From NCBI RefSeq assembly GCF_947497045.1, contig NZ_CANMEU010000007.1, positions 124,001 to 188,000 on the forward strand: a stretch of DNA of 64,000 bases. Direction: 5' to 3'. Origin of the DNA: an uncultured Tateyamaria sp. GTDB lineage: Bacteria; Pseudomonadota; Alphaproteobacteria; Rhodobacterales; Rhodobacteraceae. The position numbers were made by a program, and so were the translations under genes. Shown one piece after another: positions 47,183-55,624 of the stretch. How positions within the stretch are numbered: the first letter of the stretch is position 1; each line of letters starts with the position of its first letter. The notes beneath the pieces are model-generated. The model had not been told where the DNA came from, searched no databases, and saw only the letters and a program-made list of their open reading frames with translations.

Positions 47183-48023
47183 CCGCGACCTCGCTGCGCA
47201 GCGTGCCGATGCCTTCGGTGCTGACTTCGACCACATCACCGGGCACGAGGAACTTCGGGGGATCGAACCGTGCGCCCGCCCCAGTGGGCGTGCCCGTGAC
47301 GATGATGTCGCCGGGCACGAGCGTTGTGAAGGTTGAGATATAAGCGATCTGGCGGCGGATCGGGAACAGCATGTGACTGGTGCGATCGTCCTGGCGCAGC
47401 TCGCCGTTCACATGGGTGGTGAGCCGGATGTCATCGAGCTGGGCGGCATGGGTGAAGGGGACAAGCCAGGGTCCCATCGCGCCGGAGGCATCCCAGTTCT
47501 TGCCTTGGGTCACGTTGAATTTGGCGTGGCGCACCCAGTCCCGGATCGTCCCTTCGTTGCACAGCGTCAGGGCCGCGATATGGTCATAGGCGTCACGTTC
47601 GGAAATGCGCCGCCCGCACTTACCGATCACGATGGCGATCTCGCCCTCATAGTCGAGTTTGTGGCTTTCGGGGGGGCGCAGGATGGGTTGGTCATGGCCG
47701 GTAAAGCTGCGCGCGAAACGAAGGAAGAGCGACATGTTGGGCGGGGCATCCTGCCCGTCCTTGTACTCGGCATTGCGGTCGGGAAAGTTGACGCCAACGC
47801 AGATGATCTTTTCCGGGTCCGGGATGGGGATCTTGTAGGTCACATCGGTATGGGTCGCGTTGCGTCCTTGGGCCGCTTGTGCCAGTTCGTGCAATCCGTT
47901 AGCGGCAATCACGTCGCGCAGGCTTGGCCAATGGGGGAAGTTCGGTGACAGGGGGATCATCCCATCGTCGCGCACCGCCCCGTAATAGGTCGCCCTGGCG
48001 GTGGTGTAGGTGGCGAATTTCAT
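47172..48023 (-). CDS. Fumarylacetoacetate hydrolase family protein, probable HpaG-type isomerase/decarboxylase
   Basis: A 283-residue FAH-fold protein. The metal-binding and catalytic segments HKLDYEGEIAIVIGK, TLCNEGTIRDWVRH and the C-terminal TGTPTGAGARFDPPKFLVPGD are intact. By neighbours (HpaE- and HpaH-type genes) it probably acts on 5-carboxymethyl-2-hydroxymuconate-derived acids, but FAH proteins vary widely in substrate. Start 48023 overlaps the decarboxylase stop by ATGA. Confidence 0.85.
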   Translation of the reverse strand: MKFATYTTARATYYGAVRDDGMIPLSPNFPHWPSLRDVIAANGLHELAQAAQGRNATHTDVTYKIPIPDPEKIICVGVNFPDRNAEYKDGQDAPPNMSLFLRFARSFTGHDQPILRPPESHKLDYEGEIAIVIGKCGRRISERDAYDHIAALTLCNEGTIRDWVRHAKFNVTQGKNWDASGAMGPWLVPFTHAAQLDDIRLTTHVNGELRQDDRTSHMLFPIRRQIAYISTFTTLVPGDIIVTGTPTGAGARFDPPKFLVPGDVVEVSTEGIGTLRSEVADET

Positions 48024-49417
48024 AGTGCTCTCGCGATCTCGGTTATGGTGTCGAAGGCGGTGTCGAAATCGCGTTCTTCGCAATCGAACTGACCGGCGGT
48101 GAAGCGGATCACCTTTTGCCCGTCCACCAGTGTTTGAGTGAGATAGATGCGCCCGTCATCATTGATTGCATCAACAAGCCGTTGGGTGTGGGCGTCGCTG
48201 GCCCTCGCGACCTTGAAGGTCCACAGCGACAGGATCGGCTGCGTCGCGATATCAAAGTCGGGCTCGGCTGCGAGGCGGGCGCAGAGCGCTTGGCTCCATC
48301 TCACATGATTGCGGATGCGGGTGCGCAGCCCCTCCATCCCGTAGTGGCGCATCAGGAACCAGAGCTTGAGCGCGCGAAAGCGGCGCCCGAGGGGGATGGA
48401 CCATTCGGAATAGTCGGTGATGTCGCCCTGGGCATGGGTCTTGAGGTATTCGGGTCTGATCGCGAGGGTTTGGCGCAACAGGTCGGGATCGCGCAGGAAA
48501 TGTGCGGCGCAGTCAAACTGCGCGCCCAGCCATTTGTGCGGGTTGAACACGATGCTGTCGAACTGATCGGCCCCCGCCCAGAGCGTGCGAAACTCGGGGC
48601 AGATCATGGCCGTGCCCGCCCATGCGGCATCGAGATGTGTATAGAGGCTCTCGGCGCGTGCGATGGCTGTGACCGCTTCGAGATCATCGCAGGCACCCAT
48701 ACCCGTGGCCCCCGTGGCTGCAATGATCCCGGCGGGTAGGAACCCGGCGGCGCGATCCTTGTTGATTGCGTCCTGAAGGGCGATGCGATCAAGGCTGCGC
48801 AGCGCGCCGATCGAGCGGATCTTGACCAGATTGTCCTGCCCGATGCCTGCGACCCAGATGGCGCGATCAATCGAGCTGTGCACCTGATCCGAGCAGTAGA
48901 TCCGCAACGTCGGCTGGCCCGGCAGCCCGTGTTGATTGCCCGCCCAGTTGAGCGCGCGTTCGCGCATGGTCAGCACCGCCGCGAGGGTGGCTGAACTCGC
49001 GCTGTCCTGAATGACGCCCTGATAGCTGTCCGGCAGGCCAAGGCCCTGACAGAGCCATTCCATCATCCGCGTTTCCATCTCGGTCGCCGCCGGAGAGGTC
49101 TGCCAGAGCATACATTGCGGCGCTATGATTGCGGCCAGAAAATCGGCCAGCACCGAGGCGGGGGCGGCGTTGGAGTTGAAATAAGCGAAGAAGCGGGGGT
49201 GCTGCCAATGGGTGATCCCGGGCATCACGACCGTGTTGAAGTCGGCCATGATTGTGCCGAGATCGGTACCTGTTTCGGGTGGGTGTGTGTCCAATTGCGC
49301 TGCGATATCACCCGGTGTGGTCTGTGCGCGAACGGGTCTGTCGCGCAAGCTGTTGTGATAGCGCGTGCCCCATTCGGCGGCCTCTGTGGCGTGTTTGGCG
49401 AAGTCATCCCAGCTCAT
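48020..49417 (-). CDS. Group II PLP-dependent decarboxylase (aromatic L-amino acid type)
   Basis: A 465-residue enzyme of the aromatic amino acid/glutamate decarboxylase family. The PLP lysine lies in F-N-P-H-K-W-L-G, with the HLDAAWAG segment before it and the HWQHPRFFAYF substrate-region typical of aromatic decarboxylases. It could decarboxylate tyrosine, DOPA or tryptophan, or act as an aldehyde synthase; sequence reading cannot decide. Within this operon an entry step toward hydroxyphenylacetate or homoprotocatechuate is plausible. Start 49417 (MSWDDFAKH) is the conserved one. Confidence 0.88.
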   Translation of the reverse strand: MSWDDFAKHATEAAEWGTRYHNSLRDRPVRAQTTPGDIAAQLDTHPPETGTDLGTIMADFNTVVMPGITHWQHPRFFAYFNSNAAPASVLADFLAAIIAPQCMLWQTSPAATEMETRMMEWLCQGLGLPDSYQGVIQDSASSATLAAVLTMRERALNWAGNQHGLPGQPTLRIYCSDQVHSSIDRAIWVAGIGQDNLVKIRSIGALRSLDRIALQDAINKDRAAGFLPAGIIAATGATGMGACDDLEAVTAIARAESLYTHLDAAWAGTAMICPEFRTLWAGADQFDSIVFNPHKWLGAQFDCAAHFLRDPDLLRQTLAIRPEYLKTHAQGDITDYSEWSIPLGRRFRALKLWFLMRHYGMEGLRTRIRNHVRWSQALCARLAAEPDFDIATQPILSLWTFKVARASDAHTQRLVDAINDDGRIYLTQTLVDGQKVIRFTAGQFDCEERDFDTAFDTITEIARAL

Positions 49418-49443
49418 TTTGGTCCTTCCGGGCGGTGTGTCAC

Positions 49444-49467
49444 GGCGCACGACACGTGCGCCTTACG
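49444..49467 (-). repeat. CGTAA-hairpin repeat, copy 2
   Basis: Arms GGCGCACG (49444-49451) and CGTGCGCC (49455-49462) around ACA, then TTACG. Relative to copy 1 one G-to-C change in one arm is matched by the C-to-G change in the other, so the stem, not the sequence, is conserved. It lies between hpaE and the decarboxylase gene, both on the minus strand. Confidence 0.85.
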
Positions 49468-49507
49468 GTGCTGAGCGAAAGATACCCGCAGGACGGTGAT
49501 GTTGGAA

Positions 49508-49560
49508 TGAGGGGCTGTCTGCCCCTCACACTCCCCGAAGGTATTTTTGGCGAAAGGAAG
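49508..49560 (+). repeat. Hairpin plus GGTATTTTTGG element
   Basis: Perfect stem TGAGGGGC/GCCCCTCA (49508-49515, 49521-49528) with TGTCT loop, then CTCCCCGAAGGTATTTTTGG and a purine-rich tail. It resembles the hisD downstream element (2287-2345) in layout and tail sequence. Here it points toward the 3' end of hpaE, opposite to the direction of transcription, so it cannot be a normal terminator for that gene. Confidence 0.55.
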
Positions 49561-49562
49561 CA

Positions 49563-51074
49563 TCAAACCCCCAGCCTTGGAATGTGCGGGTCTTGTGTGG
49601 CGATGCCGATGTGTTTTTGTTCGGTGTAGATGTCGAAAGACTGCGCGCCGCCGTCGCGTCCGATCCCGCTGGCTTTCATGCCGCCAAATGGGGTTGGGAG
49701 GTGGCGCAGGTTGGCTGTATTGACCCAGATCATGCCTGCGTCGAGTTGGTCCATGAGCCGCATCGCGCGGTTGATGTCAGAGGTCCACAGATATGCGGCC
49801 AGCCCGTAGGGTGTATCATTGGCAATGCGCAGCGCATCGGCGTCGTCCGTGAACCGGATCGAGGTCAGGACCGGTGCGAAGATCTCATGCCGTGCGATGT
49901 CCATGTAGTTGGTCGCATTGGTGACAAGTGTTGGGCCGATGAACGTCTTGGGCCCGTCTGTTGGGACATTCGGTGCGGTCACGGTTGCCCCTTGTGTTTG
50001 TGCCCGGCGGATACTGCCCGAGACCTTGTCACAATGGGCCGCTCCGATCAGCGGTCCGATATCGGTGTTTGGGTCCAGGGGGTGCCCGACCCTGATGATC
50101 TTGATCCGTTTGATCAATGCCGCCTCGAAACGGTCCGCAATCGACGCCTGCACCAGCAGCCGTGACGCCGACGTGCACCGCTCCCCGTTGAGCGAGTAGG
50201 CCATGAACAGCGTTGCATCGAGCGCCCGTTCAAAGTCCGCATCGTCAAACACCACGATCGGGTTTTTGCCGCCAAGCTCAAGGTGCACCCGTTTTAGCGT
50301 CGCTGCCCCTTGCGCCATGATTGCCGTCCCCGTTGCCGTGCCGCCCACAAAGGCAATGGCTTTGATCTCGGGATGTTGGGTGAGGGCGCGCCCAGCCTCG
50401 TGCCCGATGCCATTGATCAGGTTCCAGACGCCGGGGGGTAGCCCTGCCTCTTTGGCGATTTCGCTCAGGATCAGGGCCGTCCATGGGCTGAGTTCGGCGG
50501 GTTTGTGCACGACGGTGCAGCCTGCGGCCAATGCTGGCGCGATCTTCCATGTGGACAGCATGAAGGGGGTGTTCCATGGCGTGATCACCCCCACGGGGCC
50601 AATGGGGATGCGTGTGGTCACGTTCATCAGCCCCGGTGAGGGTAGCGATTGACCGTCCTGCACGCCAGGCGCGAGGTCCGCGAAATAGCGGAAGTTGTCT
50701 GCGCCGCGTTGTGCAGCCTTTGCCATGAACCGGTAGGCCTGGCCCGTGTCCCAGCATTCGCAAAGGGCGATCTCGTGGGCGCGCGCCTCGATCCCGTCAG
50801 CAATTGCATGCAGCACTGCCTTGCGGGCGGTCGGGGTGGTGGTGTGCCACGTGTCGAACGCTGTCTTGGCTGCCTGGACGGCGGTATTCACGTCGCTGGC
50901 GTCACTGCGCGCGACCTCTGCGATCAGGCTGCCATCAAGGGGGGACGTAGTCTGAAAGGTCATACCTGAATGCGCGCTACATGCCTGACCATTGATGTGG
51001 TTGGGGATGCCACGCGTGCGGATGTCGCTGAGGTGTGGCGCAAGCGTGGCAAGATGGGTCGCGAGATCGGTCAT
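49563..51074 (-). CDS. hpaE: 5-carboxymethyl-2-hydroxymuconate semialdehyde dehydrogenase (HpaE-type)
   Basis: A 503-residue NAD-dependent aldehyde dehydrogenase. Motifs: PWNTPFMLSTWKIAPALAAGCTVVHKPAE, FVGGTATG, catalytic Glu in HLELGGKNP and catalytic Cys in NGERCTSASRLL. It best resembles HpaE/BetB-like dehydrogenases; the hpaG- and hpaH-type genes on the same strand favour HpaE. The start at 51074 (MTDLATHLATL) is chosen; the frame runs on to 51515 antisense to iclR. A perfect dyad lies 16 bases upstream. Confidence 0.88.
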   Translation of the reverse strand: MTDLATHLATLAPHLSDIRTRGIPNHINGQACSAHSGMTFQTTSPLDGSLIAEVARSDASDVNTAVQAAKTAFDTWHTTTPTARKAVLHAIADGIEARAHEIALCECWDTGQAYRFMAKAAQRGADNFRYFADLAPGVQDGQSLPSPGLMNVTTRIPIGPVGVITPWNTPFMLSTWKIAPALAAGCTVVHKPAELSPWTALILSEIAKEAGLPPGVWNLINGIGHEAGRALTQHPEIKAIAFVGGTATGTAIMAQGAATLKRVHLELGGKNPIVVFDDADFERALDATLFMAYSLNGERCTSASRLLVQASIADRFEAALIKRIKIIRVGHPLDPNTDIGPLIGAAHCDKVSGSIRRAQTQGATVTAPNVPTDGPKTFIGPTLVTNATNYMDIARHEIFAPVLTSIRFTDDADALRIANDTPYGLAAYLWTSDINRAMRLMDQLDAGMIWVNTANLRHLPTPFGGMKASGIGRDGGAQSFDIYTEQKHIGIATQDPHIPRLGV

Positions 51075-51090
51075 GGAATGCCTGTATGAT

Positions 51091-51107
51091 GGTTCAAATA
51101 ATGAACC
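51091..51107. promoter_or_regulatory. Probable IclR-family operator
   Basis: GGTTCA (51091-51096) AATAA TGAACC (51102-51107) is a perfect 6-5-6 dyad between the divergent hpaE and iclR genes. IclR regulators bind short dyads of this size in such intergenic gaps. The hpaE start is 16 bases away and the iclR start 54 bases away. Confidence 0.7.
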
Positions 51108-51161
51108 TGTAGACGCAAAAATATATTGAATGCGGATCGCAGGTGCGTCAAGCTGATTTAC

Positions 51162-51962
51162 ATGTCGACCGTTGCCAAAGCCTTGGGTCTGTTGGACCTG
51201 TTTTCGGACACGCAACCCCGCTTGGGGCTGTCGGATGTCCAACGTCTGACTGGCCGGGACAAGGCGACCGTGCATCGCCACCTCAGCGCCCTTGAACAGA
51301 TGGGGTTTCTGGAACAGGACCCGATCAGTCGCGCCTATCGTTTGGGGCCTGCCGTGACCCGGTTGGCTGCAATGCGGGCCCGTACCGTGCCCGAAGTCGA
51401 GATGGTGCGTGCTGTTGTGGATGCGGTGAGCCGTGCGGCGGGTGAGTTGGTTCATCTCAGCCGAGTGCGGGGCTTTGATCTGGTGGATATCTATCACGCC
51501 GAACACCACGACCACCCTGTGCGTGTCAGCTTTGATGCCTATGGGTTGCCGCCGCTATTGGCCACGTCATCGGGCAAAGCCTACCTCGCGTTTTCTGCCC
51601 CCGATATACGGGAGCGGGCGCTGGCCGATCCGCGCACCCGCCTAGCCTCGGCCCCTGCGCCGGATGCGGACGTGCTGGCGGCGGAGATGGATGAGATCGC
51701 GGCCCGAGGCTATGCGTGCAACCGGGATCAGTTGCGTGCTGGCGTGTCCTCGGTCGCGATCCCGGTTTTTCAAGCGCAGGGCGCGGTTTTTGCCACCTGT
51801 TCCATCGCATATCCCACAAGCCGCGGCGGTGCAGAGGTCGAGGCCCGCCTAGCGCATCTGCTGGTGCAGCACGGCACCGACATCACCCATGCGATGGGGG
51901 GCCATGTGCCGCCCGCGGTTCAAACGATCTGGACCCAGACTTATGAAAGGACTGCGCCATGA
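51162..51962 (+). CDS. IclR family transcriptional regulator
   Basis: A 266-residue regulator: an N-terminal winged helix (LGLSDVQRLTGRDKATVHRHLSAL, about 21-44) and a C-terminal ligand-binding domain with LATSSGKAYLAF and the SVAIPVF segment. Local regulators of aromatic catabolism often belong to this family, so it likely senses an intermediate of the flanking operons. No clear ribosome binding site precedes ATG 51162. Its stop overlaps the aminotransferase start by ATGA. Confidence 0.9.
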   Translation: MSTVAKALGLLDLFSDTQPRLGLSDVQRLTGRDKATVHRHLSALEQMGFLEQDPISRAYRLGPAVTRLAAMRARTVPEVEMVRAVVDAVSRAAGELVHLSRVRGFDLVDIYHAEHHDHPVRVSFDAYGLPPLLATSSGKAYLAFSAPDIRERALADPRTRLASAPAPDADVLAAEMDEIAARGYACNRDQLRAGVSSVAIPVFQAQGAVFATCSIAYPTSRGGAEVEARLAHLLVQHGTDITHAMGGHVPPAVQTIWTQTYERTAP

Positions 51963-53317
51963 AAGACAGCAATTTCCTCAAGGAAAACAATGCCCGTCAG
52001 TTGTGGCATCCAATGGCGCACCCTGCCGACAGCATGGCAAACCCACCCACTATCCTGACCGGGGGCGAGGGGGTTTATATCACGGACGTGGATGGGCATC
52101 GCAGCATCGACGCGGTGGGTGGCTTGTGGAACGTCAACCTCGGCTATTCCTGTCAACCTGTCAAAAACGCGATTGCCGCGCAGCTCGATGCGCTGCCCTA
52201 CTATTCCACCTTCCGGGGCACATCGAATGACAAGGCGATCGAGTTGGCCTATCTGTTGGCTGACTTCTTCGGCCCCGATGGGATGAGCCGCAGCTTTTTC
52301 ACCTCTGGCGGGTCCGACAGCATCGAAATTGCACTCAAACTGGCGCGCCAGTTTCACCGTATCCGGGGCGATGGCGCGCGGACCAAGTTCATCAGCCTCG
52401 ACAAAGGCTATCATGGGACCCATTTCGGGGGCGCGTCGGTGAACGGCAACGCCAAGTTCCGCAACACCTATGAACCGCTCATGGCGGGCTGTTTCCACAT
52501 TCCGGGCCCATACCTTTATCGCAACCCCTTCGGGACGGACGATCCTGCCGAACTGGCGCGTCTGAGCGCGGGCATGCTTGAGCGTGAGATCGCCTTTCAG
52601 GGGCCCAACACGGTCGCCGCCTTCGTGATGGAGCCGGTGCAGGGGGCGGGCGGTGTAATCGTGCCGCACCCATCATTCATGCCGATGGTGCGTGACATCT
52701 GTGACAAACATGGGGTGTTGCTGATTGCGGATGAGGTAATCACCGCCTTTGGCCGCACCGGCTCACCCACGGGCGCGCGCCATTGGGGGGTGCAACCTGA
52801 TCTGATGTGCACCGCGAAGGCGATCACGAACGGGTATTTCCCCTTTGGGGCGGTGATGATTGCGGACCGGGTCGTGTCTGTGTTTGAGGATGACCAAAGC
52901 GGCGCGGGATCTGTGGACAGCGGATATACCTATTCCGGCCATCCGGTGGGTGCAGCTGCCGCGGTCGCTGCGGTTGAGGAAACCATGTGCCTGCGCCCTT
53001 GGGACAATGCAGCCGTGCGCGGGCGTGAGTTGAAGGCGGGGCTGGACGCCCTCGCAACCCGTTATGATGTGATCGGGGACGTGCGCGGCGAAGGGCTGAT
53101 GTGCGCGATTGAGTTTGTCAGCGACCCATTGGCCAAAACGCCGATTGGCAAGGCGCTACCATTGGCCTTCCAAAAGGCCGCTTACGAGGATGGCGTGATG
53201 ATCCGGGTGTCTGGCAACAACGCCATTTTCTCACCGCCTTTGGTGGTTGAAGCGGGGCATGTGCAAAAGATCCTGAGCGCGACCGAAGCCGGACTGAAGG
53301 CGATGATGGCTGCGTAA
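51959..53317 (+). CDS. Class III aminotransferase
   Basis: A 452-residue PLP-dependent aminotransferase of the omega-amino acid/pyruvate type. The PLP lysine is in CTAKAITNGYFPFGAVM, preceded by the LIADEVITAFGRTG motif; HPVGAAAA follows. It probably deaminates an amine or omega-amino acid to an aldehyde using pyruvate or 2-oxoglutarate. Coupling to the IclR gene and the divergent decarboxylase and dehydrogenase suggests an amine-to-aldehyde-to-acid route. The TAA stop is part of a palindromic repeat. Confidence 0.9.
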   Translation: MKDSNFLKENNARQLWHPMAHPADSMANPPTILTGGEGVYITDVDGHRSIDAVGGLWNVNLGYSCQPVKNAIAAQLDALPYYSTFRGTSNDKAIELAYLLADFFGPDGMSRSFFTSGGSDSIEIALKLARQFHRIRGDGARTKFISLDKGYHGTHFGGASVNGNAKFRNTYEPLMAGCFHIPGPYLYRNPFGTDDPAELARLSAGMLEREIAFQGPNTVAAFVMEPVQGAGGVIVPHPSFMPMVRDICDKHGVLLIADEVITAFGRTGSPTGARHWGVQPDLMCTAKAITNGYFPFGAVMIADRVVSVFEDDQSGAGSVDSGYTYSGHPVGAAAAVAAVEETMCLRPWDNAAVRGRELKAGLDALATRYDVIGDVRGEGLMCAIEFVSDPLAKTPIGKALPLAFQKAAYEDGVMIRVSGNNAIFSPPLVVEAGHVQKILSATEAGLKAMMAA

Positions 53318-53336
53318 GGCGGACGTGTCGTCCGCC
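53313..53336 (+). repeat. CGTAA-hairpin repeat, copy 3
   Basis: CGTAA (53313-53317) then arms GGCGGACG and CGTCCGCC around TGT (53318-53336). The TAA is the aminotransferase stop codon. The unit is identical to copy 4 at 59996-60019 over all 24 bases and is the reverse complement of copy 1. Confidence 0.9.
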
Positions 53337-53423
53337 CTTGCTTCACACGGGCGGCAGGCCAGCGCTTTGCGCCCCTCTTCGATCCGGGGTTTGCGCCGTG
53401 ATCGACGTATTGCGGGCCCCGGC

Positions 53424-54089
53424 TCAGTAGTCGCTGACCAGCAGATGTGTGGGGGCCACGTCTTCGGTAAGGGTTGAAAACCGCCCGATGGGCATCTCGA
53501 AAATATTGTCCGTCAGATCGTCGTTCACGGTCGACACCTCATGGATCAGGCAATCGCCACCTTCTCCCCAAAACGCGTGCCAGGTCGTCGGGGTCAAAGT
53601 CACCGATGCGCCCACGGGCAGCTTCAGGTGCCCGCCCGCAGGCAGGGTCATTGCCACCCCGTCGCTTGTCACATGCACATCCGCCTTGCGATCAATCTGA
53701 CCCTCGGCGTCGCACGTGAACAGCTCAAGCACCAGTGTCGCGCCGCCGCGATTGATGATATCCTCGGTCTTGAGGACATGCCGATGCATGGGTGAAAGTT
53801 GATCGCGCCGCGAGATCATCAGCTTTTCCGCATAAAGCATCGCGCCTTGTTGCCCCATCTCGGACAGATCGCCGTTGCGCAGGGTGAACAGGAACAGGCC
53901 CATCTCATCGAACCGGCCTTGCCCATAATCGGTGATGTCCCAGCCGAGGCGACGGTCGCGGATCAGGGTCCCCTGTGCGCTGCGTATCTCGTCCGGGGTC
54001 CAATGTGCGAACGGCGGCGGCGTCCAGCCGTGGCGGGCAAAAAAATCAGCCCCTTCCGCAAGGATATCGTTGATCCGGGATCGGTCCAT
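53424..54089 (-). CDS. D-lyxose/D-mannose ketol-isomerase family protein
   Basis: A 221-residue cupin-fold sugar isomerase resembling D-lyxose isomerases (PF07385-like), which also convert D-mannose to D-fructose. Metal ligands are likely in the M-H-R-H-V-L-K-T-E-D segment and the later WHAFWGEGG motif. With fructokinase and Frc transport genes in the same operon, a mannose-to-fructose role is the best guess; lyxose-to-xylulose would instead feed the nearby xylB. ATG 54089 overlaps the kinase stop by one base. Confidence 0.85.
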   Translation of the reverse strand: MDRSRINDILAEGADFFARHGWTPPPFAHWTPDEIRSAQGTLIRDRRLGWDITDYGQGRFDEMGLFLFTLRNGDLSEMGQQGAMLYAEKLMISRRDQLSPMHRHVLKTEDIINRGGATLVLELFTCDAEGQIDRKADVHVTSDGVAMTLPAGGHLKLPVGASVTLTPTTWHAFWGEGGDCLIHEVSTVNDDLTDNIFEMPIGRFSTLTEDVAPTHLLVSDY

Positions 54090-55003
54090 CAGTCCAGCTC
54101 CTTGGCCCAAGGCGGGTTCGCACCCGCGCGTGATACCGTCACGGCGGCGGCGCGGGTTGCGAGGCCCAGCATGTCGGTAAGGGTTCCTGCGTTGAGTGTG
54201 TCGATCGCATCCGGCGTCAGCGCGTCAGCCCGGCGCAGCGCGGCAAGGCATCCGGCGTTGAACGTGTCACCTGCGCCCACCGTATCGATTACTTGGGCCG
54301 TGACCGCCCCGGCTCGGGCTTGCGTGCCGTTCTTGAGGTAGGCGGTTGCACCCTTGCTGCCTTCGGTCAGCAGCAACATGCGGGGACCCATGCGCAGGAC
54401 CACCTCTGCCTTTGCGCTCAAGTCGCCCTCGGGCACAAGCCAGCCGATATCATCATCCGACAGCTTCACGATGTCGGCCCGGCCAATCAACCTGGTCAGC
54501 CGCGCGCGGTAGCCCGCGTGATCAGACACAAAGCCGGGACGGATATTGGGATCTGCCATGATCAGCCTGTCCGCTGGCTGGGCCAGTGCAAGGTCCAGCA
54601 ACGTGTCGGCCACGGGCGGGTTACACAGGGATATGCCGCCAAAGAACATCGCTTCGACCGTGTCGGGGATTGCGGGAATATCTGCCGCCTGAATATCGCG
54701 GGTGGCGGTGCCGATATCATAGAATGAATACGTCGCCTGCCCCTGATCCAGATGCACCATGGCCAGCGTCGTGTTGCGGTCGCTGCGTACGGCGTGATCC
54801 GTGCTGACGCGGCTGTCGATCAAGTGTTGTTCGATCTGCGTCCCGAACGGATCGGAGGACAGGCCGGTTACCAACCTCACAGGTTCTCCCAAGCGCCCAA
54901 GTGCGACGGCCGTGTTCAAAACCGCCCCCCCCACATGGGGCACATAGGCCCCGTCGGCATTGGGGATCATATCAATCAGGGCCTCGCCCGCGCACAGGAT
55001 CAT
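54089..55003 (-). CDS. PfkB-family fructokinase
   Basis: A 304-residue PfkB/ribokinase-type sugar kinase. N-terminal GEALIDMIP, the substrate-binding VGGAVLNTAVALGRLG and the C-terminal catalytic motif DTVGAGDTFNAG (catalytic Asp) are present. Likely makes fructose-6-P from imported or isomerised fructose. It starts within the FrcK stop (ATGA). Confidence 0.92.
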   Translation of the reverse strand: MILCAGEALIDMIPNADGAYVPHVGGAVLNTAVALGRLGEPVRLVTGLSSDPFGTQIEQHLIDSRVSTDHAVRSDRNTTLAMVHLDQGQATYSFYDIGTATRDIQAADIPAIPDTVEAMFFGGISLCNPPVADTLLDLALAQPADRLIMADPNIRPGFVSDHAGYRARLTRLIGRADIVKLSDDDIGWLVPEGDLSAKAEVVLRMGPRMLLLTEGSKGATAYLKNGTQARAGAVTAQVIDTVGAGDTFNAGCLAALRRADALTPDAIDTLNAGTLTDMLGLATRAAAVTVSRAGANPPWAKELD

Positions 55004-55623
55004 TGTGGAGTCTCGCTTAGGGTCAGATCAGCGGGCAGCATATGTTGCACCACCAAATCCGCGTTTTTCATATCGTTGTCATTGGCCCGTCTGGCGGCAT
55101 CTTGGGCGCTCAACCCGTGGTCCAGCCAGCGTTGCACAAGCCGGGCCTGCAATACCTCGGGCGGTGGTGTCAGTGCAATCGAAAGCGACCAGCGCGTCGC
55201 CAGATCGCGCCAGATAGGGGCATCAAACAGCAGGTAATTGCCCTCGACCAGCACCGTGTCGCAGTCGGCGGGGGCATAGCCTGCACCCGCAATCGCAATG
55301 TCGCGGTCCCGGTCAAACAGCGGATAGACGACGCCCTCTGGATCTTGCAATGCGTGCACCAGACGCAGCACGCCAGCGGCATCAAAGGTTTGAGGTGCCC
55401 CTTTCTGCGCGCGCAATCCGCGTGCATCGAGCAAGCGGTTGTCGAGGTGAAAGCCGTCCATCGGCACGATCTGCACCGTTTGGCCCGCATGCGCCAGATC
55501 ATCGGCAAGCTGCCCGGCAAACGTCGATTTGCCGCTGCCGGGTGGCCCGACCACTGCTATCAGTCTCCGGTTGGGCCGCAAGGGTGCCGCAAGGATCCGT
55601 GCACAGATCTCGTCGCGTGTCAT
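55000..55623 (-). CDS. frcK: FrcK-type P-loop kinase
   Basis: A 207-residue P-loop protein of the uridine/pantothenate kinase-like group: Walker A GPPGSGKST (26-34), MDGFHLDNRLL and a C-terminal VEGNYLLFD. In Sinorhizobium, frcK is the fourth gene of frcBCAK, a kinase-like protein whose role in fructose uptake was not clearly required; the same order is seen here. ATG 55623 lies one base past the frcA stop; the in-frame TTG at 55635 is less likely. Confidence 0.85.
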   Translation of the reverse strand: MTRDEICARILAAPLRPNRRLIAVVGPPGSGKSTFAGQLADDLAHAGQTVQIVPMDGFHLDNRLLDARGLRAQKGAPQTFDAAGVLRLVHALQDPEGVVYPLFDRDRDIAIAGAGYAPADCDTVLVEGNYLLFDAPIWRDLATRWSLSIALTPPPEVLQARLVQRWLDHGLSAQDAARRANDNDMKNADLVVQHMLPADLTLSETPQ

Positions 55624-55624
55624 A

